Assembly: GCF_963576615.1 (NCBI RefSeq)
Contig: NC_088711.1
Location: 38,560,621-38,624,620, forward strand
From: Watersipora subatra
Taxonomy: Eukaryota; Bryozoa; Gymnolaemata; Cheilostomatida; Watersiporidae
Length of the DNA: 64,000 bases
Direction of reading: 5' to 3'
Position numbers and translations under genes: made by a program. This document shows, piece by piece, positions 49,118 to 60,765 of this stretch (its first letter is position 1; every line of letters starts with the position of its first letter). The notes below the pieces were generated by a model that searched no databases, was not told where the DNA came from, and was given only the letters and a program-made list of their open reading frames with translations.

Positions 49118-50392
49118 ATGAAGGTCTTGGTAATACTTATGGCTCTTTGCCTTGCTCTCCTCCAGACTGCAGCTGGTTATGGTTTTGGGTAAGTTTATTC
49201 ACTTCTTTTTTATTTGGTGAAAGGCTGAATAATTTTCTATATCACTAAGATGGCACTAGTCCATAAGTCGAATATTTTTCTGAATTTTTATATTTTTTAA
49301 ATAATGTATTTTAGAGGTGGATATGGTAGAGGATATGGTGGATATGGTAGAGGATATGGTGGATATGGTGGATACGGGCGAGGTTATGGTGGATATGGAC
49401 GAGGATATGGTGGATATGGAAGAGGATATGGTGGATATGGACGTGGTTATGGTGGATATGGAAGATATTGTAAGTAAAAAGTTTTTTTTCATCCAAACAA
49501 TGATTATTAAATTATTTTACTTTTAAAAGTTAGATGTGAACGATATTTGAGATTTGGTTTTAAATACTTATAATTTTATTATATTGGTTTATATATATAT
49601 ATTGGTTTTAAATACTTATAATTTTATTATATTGGTTTATATATATATTGGTTTTAAATACTTATAATTTTATTATATTGGTTTATATATATATTGGTTT
49701 TAAATACTTATAATTTTATTATATTGGTTTATATATATATATTGGTTTTAAATACTTATAATTTTATTATATTGGTTTATATATATATATTGGTTTTAAA
49801 TACTTATAATTTTATTATATTGGTTTATATATATATATTGGTTTTAAATACTTATAATGAAACATGTAGGGATCCATGTATAGAACAAACAGATGACTCT
49901 TCGTTTAAATATTGATGAACATGTTGTATCTACTCAAAAGAGTTAAATGAATAAATGTGTGTTAAATTATAATATTTTTATAATTCAAAACAAATAATAT
50001 ATAATAATTTTAATATATAATTTTTGTTACGTTTTTTTGCAGAATTTTTGTTACTAAAAACTTATTGCAATAACTAGACAAATAGACACTCACATGTGTA
50101 TATAAAGATTGGTACATAAAAGTGATTTTAAGCTGAGGTATTAATGCATCTAAATATGTTAAAAGTGACAAAAATTAAGGATATTATCTCTTAAACAAAT
50201 TAAATGTGTTTAAGATGTAAGAATACATTTAAACACATGCATTATAACAAGCTAGCGTACAATAGATGATATTACATAAAATTAGCTATTTGTTCTCAGT
50301 ATTGCAGTTTGCTATCATTTTAGCTTCACTTGAGCACTAAGTCAGTGAGAAATGATGCTAACCATAACTATATACATTTTGTTACAGACTAG
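49118..50392 (+). CDS. Secreted Gly/Tyr/Arg-rich peptide, copy 5 (3 coding exons)
   Basis: Coding exons are 49118-49188, 49315-49469 and 50388-50392 (231 nt, 76 aa, the longest). The signal peptide starts MKVLVILMALCLALLQ and ends TAAG. The mature part is the most regular: tandem GYGGYGRG blocks ending GRYY, with the final Tyr split over intron 3 and TAG in exon 4, as in copy 1. One Gly codon of the YGGFG start is missing (YGFG). Intron 2 is 126 nt; intron 3 is 918 nt because it holds a tandem repeat. It is closest to copy 1 by its TxAG signal end and late stop. Likely an extracellular antimicrobial-type or matrix peptide; not provable here. Confidence 0.85.
49556..49860 (+). repeat. ~46-49-bp tandem repeat in intron 3 of copy 5
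   Basis: About six and a half near-identical units, each GGTTTTAAATACTTATAA followed by TTTTATTATATTGG and a short TA run; period differences come from the TA run. The other four genes lack it. The 73-residue frame at 49694 is an artefact. Confidence 0.95.
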
Positions 50393-50560
50393 ACATACAG
50401 ATAATAAACTTGCTCCACAAGTGTCCACTTGCTCGTGATGATAGTCTCACTGGAGAGTTGCTGACTGCTTGCTGTTGAGCTTGATAAGTTAATGCTATTT
50501 TGCTGTATCTGGTTTTATTGTGGTTAATGAAGCATAAACGACAATATTTCATAACATATT
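50388..50560 (+). other. Exon 4 / 3'UTR of copy 5
   Basis: It follows TTGTTACAG, supplies the end of the Tyr codon and TAG, then UTR. AATGAA at 50526 lies at the conserved poly(A) position. Confidence 0.6.
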
Positions 50561-51390
50561 TGTTAAGTTTTTGTTTAATTTAAATATAAATTATTTGAAC
50601 ATTGAAATATTTGTTTCTATCTTATCTGAGGAAGCATCAAGTTTTAATTCAAATGTTGCTAAATTATCTTTTCTGTTTTAGTTCAACAGTTAATTTGATT
50701 TTAAGCTCTCAAGTTTGTTACACTGATCAAAAGCACTCAACTAGACGGTTGAATCACTTTCATATAAGTATAACTTAGTAAGTTTCTGCTTAGATATTTC
50801 TAGGGCTAATCAAGTGATGTTTCTTTGCTATCACAAAACTCTACCTGCTTACTCTATCAGTACACAACTAATGTAACTTTTAAACACAACTAGCAAACAC
50901 ACCATTTCAATAATGAGTTTGTATTTATGAGTGGCGGAAGTATTATCACTGTTGTGTTTAAAGGAAGGCTCAGTATCTGTATGCCTCCCTTTCTTGTTCC
51001 ACAAGAGTAAAGCGACTGATTGCAAACAACAAGATGTATATACATTTTACAAATATATATGAGTACATGTGATCAATGCGGGCACATTAAAATGAGCAAC
51101 ATGCAAAGAGACTGCCAGCCATAGAGTTATCTCCCCCTAGAGTGATAACTACACGAGGGTTTCCGGTGCCAACAAGGAGCGTTTAGGCCACGCCCCTTTT
51201 TTGTGCTAGTCGGTCATAGTGATTGACTAGATCAATAACATCAGCCATGAAAAGGGTTAAACAAGGATCATGCATTTCCAGTTGAGATAGTAATTAATGT
51301 TCATATTAAAGAAATGATGATTATAGTTTATTACTCTAATATATGCTTATTATTTAAAGCAATTCAATACCTACCAGGGATTGCTAAACA
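50561..51390. other. Intergenic, no gene seen
   Basis: 51100-51260 is GC-richer than its surroundings and has two short perfect hairpins, GTTATC/GATAAC near 51130 and CTAGTC/GACTAG near 51220. No tRNA fold or coding frame was recognised. Confidence 0.45.
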
Positions 51391-51540
51391 TAGTATGGAA
51401 ATGTTTACTTTTCCATATCCATTTCCATAAACATAAATATTTCCATAATTTTAGGGAAATGGATATGGAAATTTTATTTTAGAAATATGGAAATGGTATG
51501 AAAATGGAAATAATATAAAAATAAATTATGGAAATGCTAT
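51391..51540. repeat. ATGGAAATGG-type repeat with a 17-bp perfect foldback
   Basis: TTTCCATATCCATTTCC (51410-51426) is the exact reverse complement of 51455-51471. Around it are many GGAAATGG/TATGGAAAT words on alternating strands. Confidence 0.8.
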
Positions 51541-52338
51541 GGAGTTATAAAAAAGTCTTTGGAAAGAAAATTTGTTTTTATATAACATTTATTTACCATT
51601 CTAACTTTTAAACTTCATATCATGAGAAAATATTTTTAAGCAGTTTAAATGAATTAAGAGGAAAAAGAAAACAACTGTAAAGATTTTCAAGCTTTTTCAA
51701 ACAACTACAACTTTTAAATTTAATATCATGAAAGAAGTGTTTTGTTGAAATACATGTAAATTAGGAAGAAAAATAAAACTGTAAATGTGTTTAAATGTAA
51801 AATAATTAGCAAGTAATGGCTAAATATAATCTGTTTAGCTATGATTACAATGAAAAATTATTTAATAAATAAGGTAATAAAAAAGACTATTTTATTTTCA
51901 TATAATTATAATTTAGTATAATTAAGTATAATTTGTTTTTATTTAACATATAACAACATTTGCCACTTTAACTTTCAAACTACATATTATGAGAAATGTT
52001 TTGTGTAATTGAAATAAATGAAGAAAAGAGAGAAAACAAAAACAACTGTAAATGTTTTCAAGCTTTTTCTAACAACTACAACTTTAAAATTTCATATCAT
52101 GAAAGAAGTTTTTCGTTGAAATGAATTAGGAAACAAAATGAAACTGCAAATGTGTTTAAATGTGAAATAATTAGCAAGTAATGGCTAAATATAATCTGTT
52201 TAGCTACGATTACAATAAAAAAATGATTTAATAAATAAAGTAATAAAAAAGTCTTTTATTTTTAAATAATTATAATTTAGTATAATTTATTTTTATTTAA
52301 CATATAACAGCATTTGCCATTTTAATTTTCAAACTTTT
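51541..52338. repeat. Tandem ~360-bp units derived from the Helitron-like repeat
   Basis: Two direct copies (about 51565-51925 and 51926-52285) plus a 50-bp start of a third. They share CAACAACTGTAAA-like text, a ...TTTCATATCATGAAAG stretch and AATAATTAGCAAGTAATGGC. The same text forms the 3' half of the Helitron-like elements at 5.7 and 10.3 kb. No CTAG end is seen here. Confidence 0.75.
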
Positions 52339-52357
52339 TGCTTGCTTACATCAAGCA

Positions 52358-52385
52358 AAGATGTCCACCAACTAGTGGACATCTT
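52358..52385. repeat. Perfect 11-bp hairpin
   Basis: AAGATGTCCAC and GTGGACATCTT with a CAACTA loop; two more G:C pairs follow after one mismatch. A second hairpin, TTTGCTTG/CAAGCAAA, sits directly upstream and overlaps its foot. Confidence 0.6.
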
Positions 52386-52535
52386 GGCTTCAAGCTAGTC
52401 TTTGTATTTGATTGATATGTATTGAAATCTAATATTACATGCAAGGGCTGTTTGTGGACTGTGGTGTCAATGAATCACTCTATCACCATACAATGTCAAT
52501 ACTTTCAGTTGATGGCAGTCGATTAGCTTCCCAAC

Positions 52536-54110
52536 TAACAATTTTACGTTCCCAGAACGTTCCAGGGAGGTTCCGAAAAGTCCCAGAAACGTTACATCGT
52601 AACGTTGTCACAAGATTATTTGTAGACACATTTTCAACGTTCCAGCAACGTTGTGGGAAAAACATTGCTGGAACGTAACTCTCAGAACGTTCCATCAATG
52701 TTGTGGGAATTACTTTGCTGGAACATATTTCCCATAATGTCCCTACAACGTTGCGGGAAATACGTTGCTGGGACGTATTTCCCACAACGTCCCAGCAACG
52801 ATGTGGGAATTACGTTGCTGGAATGTTAGCAAATGATCCTGCATAACATTCCCACAATATTGGGAGAACATTGCGTAATATTCCACGAACATTTCTTACA
52901 TAATATTGTCTCAAGGCTATTAGCTAACATCCCAGGAAGGTTACGCATAGAACATTGGCAGGACATTGATGCGTAGGGATTTCCATCTTTATTGTACAAT
53001 ATTCCAAGCTACTGAGAATCGCTTTCCATGCCGCGGTAATCTCGTTGAGCTAAAACGAAATATAATTATAAGGGCAAACAAGTTAATGAGCAATGGCTTC
53101 GCTCTACTAACGAAATGATTTACATACGCGTCGGCTTGTTAGACGACACGGAGCGTTAGTCAATCGGTAGATAGACTAACCATCCATCCATCACCACAAT
53201 CAACCAACCATCTGACACAACACGTATATGTGGCGACTTGGTCAGTTGCGATGAGTTCCCACTGTTGCGTTTCACTTTGACCCGTTTAACGGATAGACAG
53301 AGCTAATGGACCCTAGTCATTTTTGCGATATGTCTAATGAAGTGCGAAAATTGAAATTTGTAGTGAATTTTCATTTCATTTACATAAATCATTCAAATTT
53401 ATTATTAATTTTTTTCATTATTTTGTTTGTTTTTATATCTGTAATAAAAAATCTATAACATTTTTAATTTGTTACATTTTAAATAATTTTTTGTTATGAA
53501 AGGGGGACAACTTCCAAAAGATGAATCATGCGTTTTTGTACCATTCTAGCTAGAACGTTAGAACGAGGAAAAGGTTTGCTAACGTTATTATAACGTTGTT
53601 ACAAAACATTGTTATCGAATGTCCCAGCAATGTTACAGGATTGCTACTTTGAAATGTCTGGGTATAAGCATTCACATAATATTGTCTTCTAATATATTCG
53701 GAACAGTATGGCATTTCACCATTATGGAACATTCAGCAGATGATCTGGTGCAAAATTCCTGCGACATGGGGAGAATGTTACAGAACATTCCACAAGCATG
53801 CCTTTCATGATGTTGCCTCAAAGATATTAGCCAACATCCCAGGAACGTTTTCGTGCAGAACATTAGTGGGATGTAACTGTGTAGACAATTTCTAACATTT
53901 TGATGTTTCACAGAATGTTCCTCTAATGAATTGCGTACAATGTTACTATAATGTACCGAGCATAACCGTCGACAATATTCTTTCCTTAAGCTATACAACA
54001 TTCCGCCAACATTACGTCTCCGAAGCAACCTAATTTTTCTATAATGTGCCATGCTTGACCTTCACACAACATCTCTTCTCAAGGCTGACGGACATTCAAC
54101 AAATATTGCA
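52536..54110. repeat. Complex AACGTT-type repeat field
   Basis: Words such as AACGTTCCAGCAACGTTGTGGGAA, a CGTTGCTGGAACGTA partner and variants recur in both orientations with a spacing of roughly 40-50 bp. They are densest at 52536-52930 and more diverged at 53540-54110. The intervening 52980-53540 is ordinary AT-rich DNA. Open frames on both strands here follow from the repeat. Confidence 0.7.
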
Positions 54111-57000
54111 CCTTAGATATATACAAAGACTTTTACTAGATTATTCTTAAAATAATCTTTGTGAGCATCTCAATAGTTAGGGCATGGTTCCGAAGCTGTA
54201 TATTTTGGTACAAACAGTTGCATGATATAATAACAAAAAATAATATGAAACACAATAAAAATATAGCTATAAAATGACTAAACTCTATATATATTGTCAT
54301 CATCAAAACATGGCAGAAAAATACCACAACCTTTACACCAGAATAAATTATATATCAATGATACACAGAGACAAACAAGCAAAGCTATGATCATATTTGT
54401 GAATAATGCTACAGTCCACCAAATGCTTTACCACATTAGACTAAAGTTTTTCCAGCTCGTCCGTCCTTGGATTGTGGTGGCGAAGGCTGTTCTTTCATCC
54501 AACAATTCAGATTACAGTACAATCCTTTAAGCCCTGAAATGTGAAGAAGCATTTATATTAGCAGATGAGAACTGCTAAAAAGTACAAAATACAAACAAAG
54601 CAAATATGAGTATAAACTAAATATGGCAACAACCTGTTAACAAAGTAATTATGAACATCGAGGTTGATCTGCCACATCACAGTGTCACTTGCTAGATACA
54701 TGAAATAGTACCAGCAATACTTTTCTTTTCACTATTTGTGGGCACTCTATAATAATGTAATATTGTCCACTCATTCAAGTTTTTGGAATCGCGATTCCTC
54801 ATAATAGGCACAGGTGGATACAAGAGTGCACAACCACCATATTTTCAAAATCATCCTAATCAGCTTTTTATTTAATGGCTTCATAACTGAGCTTCCTATA
54901 AGGCTGCAACTTCATATTGGCATATTATGAAAAATGCACAAGCATATCATATTTAGGGTTGCGCTAATAGTAAGTTTCTTCAGAAGCAACTAATGTCCTA
55001 GTCGCATTGTTCTTATGCTGAATTATCATTTTAATAATTTGAAATTTAAAAAGAGTTGTTGTAGAATAGCAATGCGGTAAATTAATTAGTAAATCTCATG
55101 TAGCAAAAAACACAAACTTGGACATATCCATTAAAAAATAATAACAAACTGTAAGCTAACAACTCCGCATTAGTCGAGTTATTTACTTGGAGGTTAACCT
55201 TTCTGATGAGACGCTATATGTGCAAACAGCTATATACGCAGGTAAATGAGAAGCACTGCTAATGCTATTGCAGATTGTTCCAAAGCTTTAAGAAACGCCG
55301 TGCAGATATTTAATGAAAAATTAAACGATAAGATTTTGTAAGTTTTAGTTGATCTAGAAGTATGCGAGCAGCCTGCCTTTTCAATTTCCTTTATAAGCTT
55401 GTTTGAATTAGCGCGTACACTCTTTTAAAAATACATAGTCAATCAGCTATTGTTGCCTCTTACATATTGTCAAATTCTTCAATCATACCTATCTTATATC
55501 ACAATCAAATAGCTGAAAATCATGTCATAAAAAGAGAAAAAGAAATTACATCGCACTACTAGCTCTAAGTTGACATTTTGGTAAAAGGCAGCACGATTCT
55601 CAAAATAACATGCTTATCACAAGTTATACATAATCTAACACAATGCAAACTTTCAAGAGTTGCTTTCTTAATTATGTACACGTGCACACAACTCTTAGAT
55701 TTCCATATTTTCTCTGCTTAAAATTCTGATGTGCTAGGTAGTTAGTGTTGAAATGTGCTTCCAATCTGCCAAAAAAATCTACGTTTTGTACTACAGCATT
55801 TCTAAATTTGAAACTAATTTTTCCAACTTTCAATAACAAAAATCACAGTTAAAGGGAGAGTAACTATAGATCTATCGTAAATTCAAGAGTACAAGTCGAG
55901 ATCTGAAGTTTGGTTCGAAAATCCTGGTTTTGACATGTACATACCGTGACCTCTTCCATGGCCCAAATCTTTTATTCGCTAATAGTTCAATCGGGATCAG
56001 AGGCGGGCAATGCGTAGCTGAAGAAATGGCATTCAAAACACCATCAGTAAGGACGCCTTTTTTGGCGCCGTCGGGAATACTACAATCAACAAAAGCCTGA
56101 GAGTAGCATGTTATAGTGAAGATCACAGAGAACAAAAAACAAGCCCTTAACCAACGTACTGGTTCTCCTCAATACAAGAACAAAACCGCTACCTCGGATA
56201 ATAGGTATTCAACAGAGTAGCAATGCCGCAAGACAGATTTCTGTCAGAAATCGTGATTCATGTACAAGAAAAAGGTGTGAATGCCCAATAGTGGATGTGT
56301 CAAATGGAATACTGAAGTGTGGCCTTGTAGGCAGATACTACAAAAACCAACATCCAATTCAAAACATATCACGTAATTCCAGAAGAGAATCCTAGTGATG
56401 ACATTTCGAATGGTGAATAATGGGGACCTGGTGTTCCAATCAGCTCACATTGAGTAGGATTACTGGTATTTCACTATTTTATAAATAAATTCCTATATGT
56501 GATATCATGTAATTTTGATTTGCAACGGTTTTTGAAGTTGAATTTTACTAGAAATCGTGCCATGAATTACATTACTGTCATATTTTTGTGCAGACACCGC
56601 AGCAATACTATTTAAATTCATGAAAGAAACGAAGTCACTGTTGGGATTCAAACACCAATGCTCTATGGTAACATCTTCAAGCGCAGCGAGCTGGAAGCTT
56701 GTAGGTGTAGCATAAATACACACTGGTCAGTGCGCGAGGCGACATTGCAGTAGAAGGACTGGTCTTATGTACTGAATATTATATGGTATGTTTATCGAAT
56801 TTGATATGGTTGTCACGACGTTAAGGGCTTAGGGCACAAATAAACAAACTTTCCATGTAGCTGAATTAAAGCATATTGATAACATATTAGTAAGCCTACA
56901 ACATGTATAATAAAAACACAGACATGGAAAATTTGCAATAGTGATGGAAAAATGCAAGAAATATGTCTAGATCTCACCTGTCCCACATTTATTGATACCG
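54111..57000. other. No gene seen
   Basis: A 91-codon open stretch on the plus strand (56120-56395) has no ATG at its start and carries a Cys-rich piece (SCTRKRCECPIVD). It matches nothing I know and could be chance or an exon. Other frames are shorter. Confidence 0.35.
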
Positions 57001-59878
57001 ATTCAATTGGTTATGGAGAATTTACTGTTGAGCCGAACCGGTGTATGGTTGGCAAATTGACCATAGTAGTGGTGATTGACTAGATAACGATTAGACGATT
57101 AGTTGCAAGGATAATGGCCAGATCTTGTGAGATTCATTCTAAAAAATCGCAAACAAACCACATTAGAGATCTTGCAAACAACAAATCGATAAACTATCTA
57201 TATGGTAAGAATCTAATGGTTATGGACTTGGACTGAGATTGAACCGATAGTTGTAGTTGTAGTTGCAAACCCTAAATCTGGCCACTAAAAACTGCTGGTT
57301 GGTCACTACTAATATTGCTCAACATTTTCCAACTGAATAACAAGTTTAGTAGCTCAGTGACTAACAAACATGTCTTTACTCATTTGATATATGCGTATAG
57401 ATCTTCATCTTTATGGAGACAATTTTGGAGACAAAAATAATGGCAAAGAAAGAATTCTTCAAATTAAGTTTAGGAAATGGCGTTCAAACTTGCAAGCTGA
57501 TGCTTTTCAAGCTGTTTTCCAACGTCAAACGCATCCAAGAACGATAATCCACTGCAGTTTACCACCATGGAGTGCAATTATTTAGAAACACAGTCTTTAA
57601 CACTCGGTTTTATTTACGGAGAAAAACTTGAATTTGTACCAATGCAAAAAACTTTACTCACCAGCAATAACGATCGCAAAGAGCGTCAATATCATTTATT
57701 ACTATATTGTTAATTTTATTGCAAGTATTGCAGATGAGTTAAGCATCGTTAAATCATTAATTAAACTACAACAACCGGAAAAATAAATCATATGGCGGAT
57801 ATTTCCTCCTCCTAGTTTTGCCTTGTCCGATATTTTCAGGCATAATACGATGTAAATGCATACCTTCGAAATCTTTCGAAGGAGTACGATGCGGATTTTT
57901 AGCTTTCCCACGCATCGAACTTCATAAATTCCAAAAAGTTATAAGTAAATTCTATGTATATGCCCACAAACAATCTCGGTTGATATTTTGGTTCATTATA
58001 CAGTAATACAAAAACGCGTTTAATCTCTTTGTAAAGATTTAATAGACGTAAACTGACAAAACGTCGTAAAACCACGGTTATGGAAGACCAAGCGAGTCAT
58101 ACTTAACGCCGAATACCGACAAGGAGATTCCGACAAGTTGGTGATTTTTTCTGAAACTACCGATGTGATTACCGCTGCCTATACTCATGATGTTGTGTTA
58201 AAACTGCTAAAAGAGTTCTGAATAAATATCGCCGAGTGATTTATTCACTACTAATGGACGTGATTTGACGCTATTTGGTAAGAAACCTCAAATTGTTGAT
58301 CAGTTACAAAACTGCCTTACACAAAGCCACTGCACACTCGCAGACCTGCGAAAATGGTGCCCGAAGGGTTGAAATCAACTTGATATCGAATAATGAATAC
58401 CATATTTGCCTTGTGGTGACCGATTTAACTCATGCACTAGTATAAGCCCCTCTGTGGGGCTTACAGACAATTTAAATCAGACGGAAGCCCCTCATTGGAG
58501 CTTTTTTATATTATGTGGTTTGGTTCTCTTTTTGTAGCTACAAGTGAATGGATTCAAATTTTCTTGGTTCAAATGCTTAGTATGGAGACTATTGTAGTGT
58601 GTGCTCATGTGAAACTGACAGTAAAGGATTCTTATAAGTATTATATATATATAGCATTTGTATTCATTTCATGTGAAACGTTAATTGCGGATGATTCCCA
58701 ACGTCTATAAGCACACAAGCTCTGAAACGCGCTCGTAGAGAGCATACGAATTTCATCGCATCCGACGAAGACTTGCCTTGTTTGGCCTGACCCATTTTGT
58801 GAGCAGCTGTTTGAATGGCTTTTGTTGATACAAATTAATTATGTTCAACCTAAAATGAATTACGTAGTGAATAAGTTGAAGACTCTTTTATGAGAAAGAG
58901 ATTTTGAGGTGATTCTTTTGTGAGCAGTACATCATGTTTATGTTACACAACTATTTATTGTACTGACTGAAAAGAAAAACGAAGTTGCAAGTTGTCAGTC
59001 AAGACTCAATAATCATTTTTTATTTACAGCATGAAACTTTGTTGAGTCCAAAAATAATCCATCAGACAACAAGCAAAGCAACCTTTTCACTTCTAACATT
59101 CCTTGCAAATAAACATAATTTTCAGTGATTTGTCTGCTAATATGTTACACAATTCTAAGAAAATTTATCTTTGCCAAAATTATTTAAGCATTGCCAAGTG
59201 GAAGTAACTTTATGCGGATCCATGGTCTATTCTAGCAAATACATGTAGACTAATTATTATGACATGACCATGTAGTAACTGTAATTTTTAAATTCTGTAA
59301 TTTATCTAATTGTGATTTTTACAATTTGATATAAATGAGATAATCTCTCTTCGAGTTAAATTCAACAACAAGATTGCATAAAGGTTTGGAAATTTTTTTG
59401 AAGGTGCATCCCCCTTTTTCTTATTTTGTAAAGAGCAAATCTGACAATACAACAATCATTTCAACGGGTATGTGAACTGACTGTTTGATATAGCCGCGTA
59501 ATTGCCTTTAAGCTGTATAAATCATCTATGTGAGAATTTTCTGCAAGTTGACAGTCTCGGTTACGATGGTTGTTTCTTGTGTCATTACTGACCAATGCCC
59601 CAGATGGGCGCAAACTATTTTTCTAATTGCAAAAGGAAGATTTGTTTAGTAAATTGACAATGTCATATAAGCAAGCTAATAACAATAACTGAACACTTGA
59701 TTGTTTTGTTAATTATTTGTAATATCTACTGTGACAAGCAACGACAAAAACTGAGCCAAAGGTTTCAAAAGAACAGTGAATATCACACTGTATTATTTAA
59801 CACTGTTTACGAAAACCTACAATAGGTGTTCTCATCATTTCATGAACAAAAAATAAGATTGTTATATATGACCTATTG
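57001..59878. other. No gene seen; two short perfect hairpins
   Basis: CCTTCGAA/TTCGAAGG with an ATCT loop at 57863-57882, and TAAGCCCC/GGGGCTTA with a TCTGT loop at 58443-58463, followed by a weaker AAGC...GCTT foldback. Short frames at 57391, 57818 and 58495 have no recognisable domain. Confidence 0.4.
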
Positions 59879-60765
59879 TTAAAGGTTGACTTTCAACAAA
59901 ATTCACATTACAGTTATTTGATATCAAAAGATGCACCATGTCTTATTCTGTTGTGTTGTAGGTGCAAATTATATGGGAATGTGATTAAAAGCTTTTAAAA
60001 GCTAAAAAAACCAACAGTTAATTGCAGCCACATGAGACCGCCGTAGTCTGAATTCTCTTTCCAAAGCGGCTCAAATGGGACGTAGTTGTTACAGGATGGT
60101 TTCTGTTTACACTTTCATGCAACCGCATTCGTCGAAATATTTTCACAAATATATTTCACACATTCAATAAAACCAGGTCTATTGTTCTTACGCGTCTATT
60201 TTATCGTCATTGTAATGCAGTCACTTTTAGCTCTGATATATTATAACTTACCGTAAAAAGTCGTTAAACTTTCTATCCTTAGTTCGAAGGCGTACATATC
60301 ATTGTCTGATAATCATGACGAGCCTGTTGGTCACATGTGATATTCGAAAATTGCTGCAAAAATTATTTGCGAAGTATTGGGTCACATGATCAGATTACGA
60401 CGTGACGATTAGATCAAGCCAAAACAAAATTGAAAGTAGCGCGCATCTATATTTGATATGGGGTCTTCGGTAAAACCCGAAGTGTTTGTCATAAACTAGT
60501 GCTACGATAAGTTTTATATGGAGCTTTTTATCGGCCTTTCAATTCACATGAGAACATCATGTAACAAGACAATAACCAAACTGTCAGAACTACGTCAGAG
60601 AAATAAACAGATTCCAATTTACGGCGGCTTTTTGTTTTTGAGCTTTCAAGAGCTTGTAATCACATTTCCACATATTTGGCACCTACAACACAACAATGTA
60701 AGACATGGTGAATCTTTTGATACTAAATAACTGTAATGTGAATTTTGTCGCAAGTCAACCTTTAA
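59879..60765. mobile_element. TTAA-flanked foldback DNA element (MITE-like)
   Basis: The left arm starts TTAAAGGTTGAC at 59879; the right arm ends GTCAACCTTTAA at 60765. The first ~135 bp of both arms align closely in inverted orientation, and weaker similarity (shared CCGCCGTA, then ACGTAGTT) extends them to about 200 bp. TTAA at both ends fits a target duplication of piggyBac type. There is no transposase, and the 887-bp length fits a non-autonomous copy. Frames at 60518 and 60646 are parts of the right arm. Confidence 0.65.

Larger units (their letters stand above)
48350..50900 (+). repeat. Partial duplication unit 5 (carries peptide gene copy 5)
   Basis: Just after 48350 the sequence jumps to text resembling 43230-43690 (AATGCTTTGATCTG, then CCAAGTTATAAATAATTTCAAATCT), so this unit holds only the gene-proximal part of block Z plus the gene. 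It lacks blocks X and Y. The right edge is a guess. Confidence 0.45.

Noticed and set aside
52439-52785. Overlapping 79- and 100-residue frames on both strands
   Set aside because: They fall in the AACGTT repeat field, where the repeat keeps both strands open.
56120-56395. 91-codon Cys-containing open stretch
   Set aside because: No start codon at its head, no clear donor site and no family match; kept only as a remark.
58443-58463. GC-rich hairpin followed by T-rich DNA, resembling a bacterial terminator
   Set aside because: The window is eukaryotic, no gene ends there, and the sequence does not match the histone 3' stem-loop.
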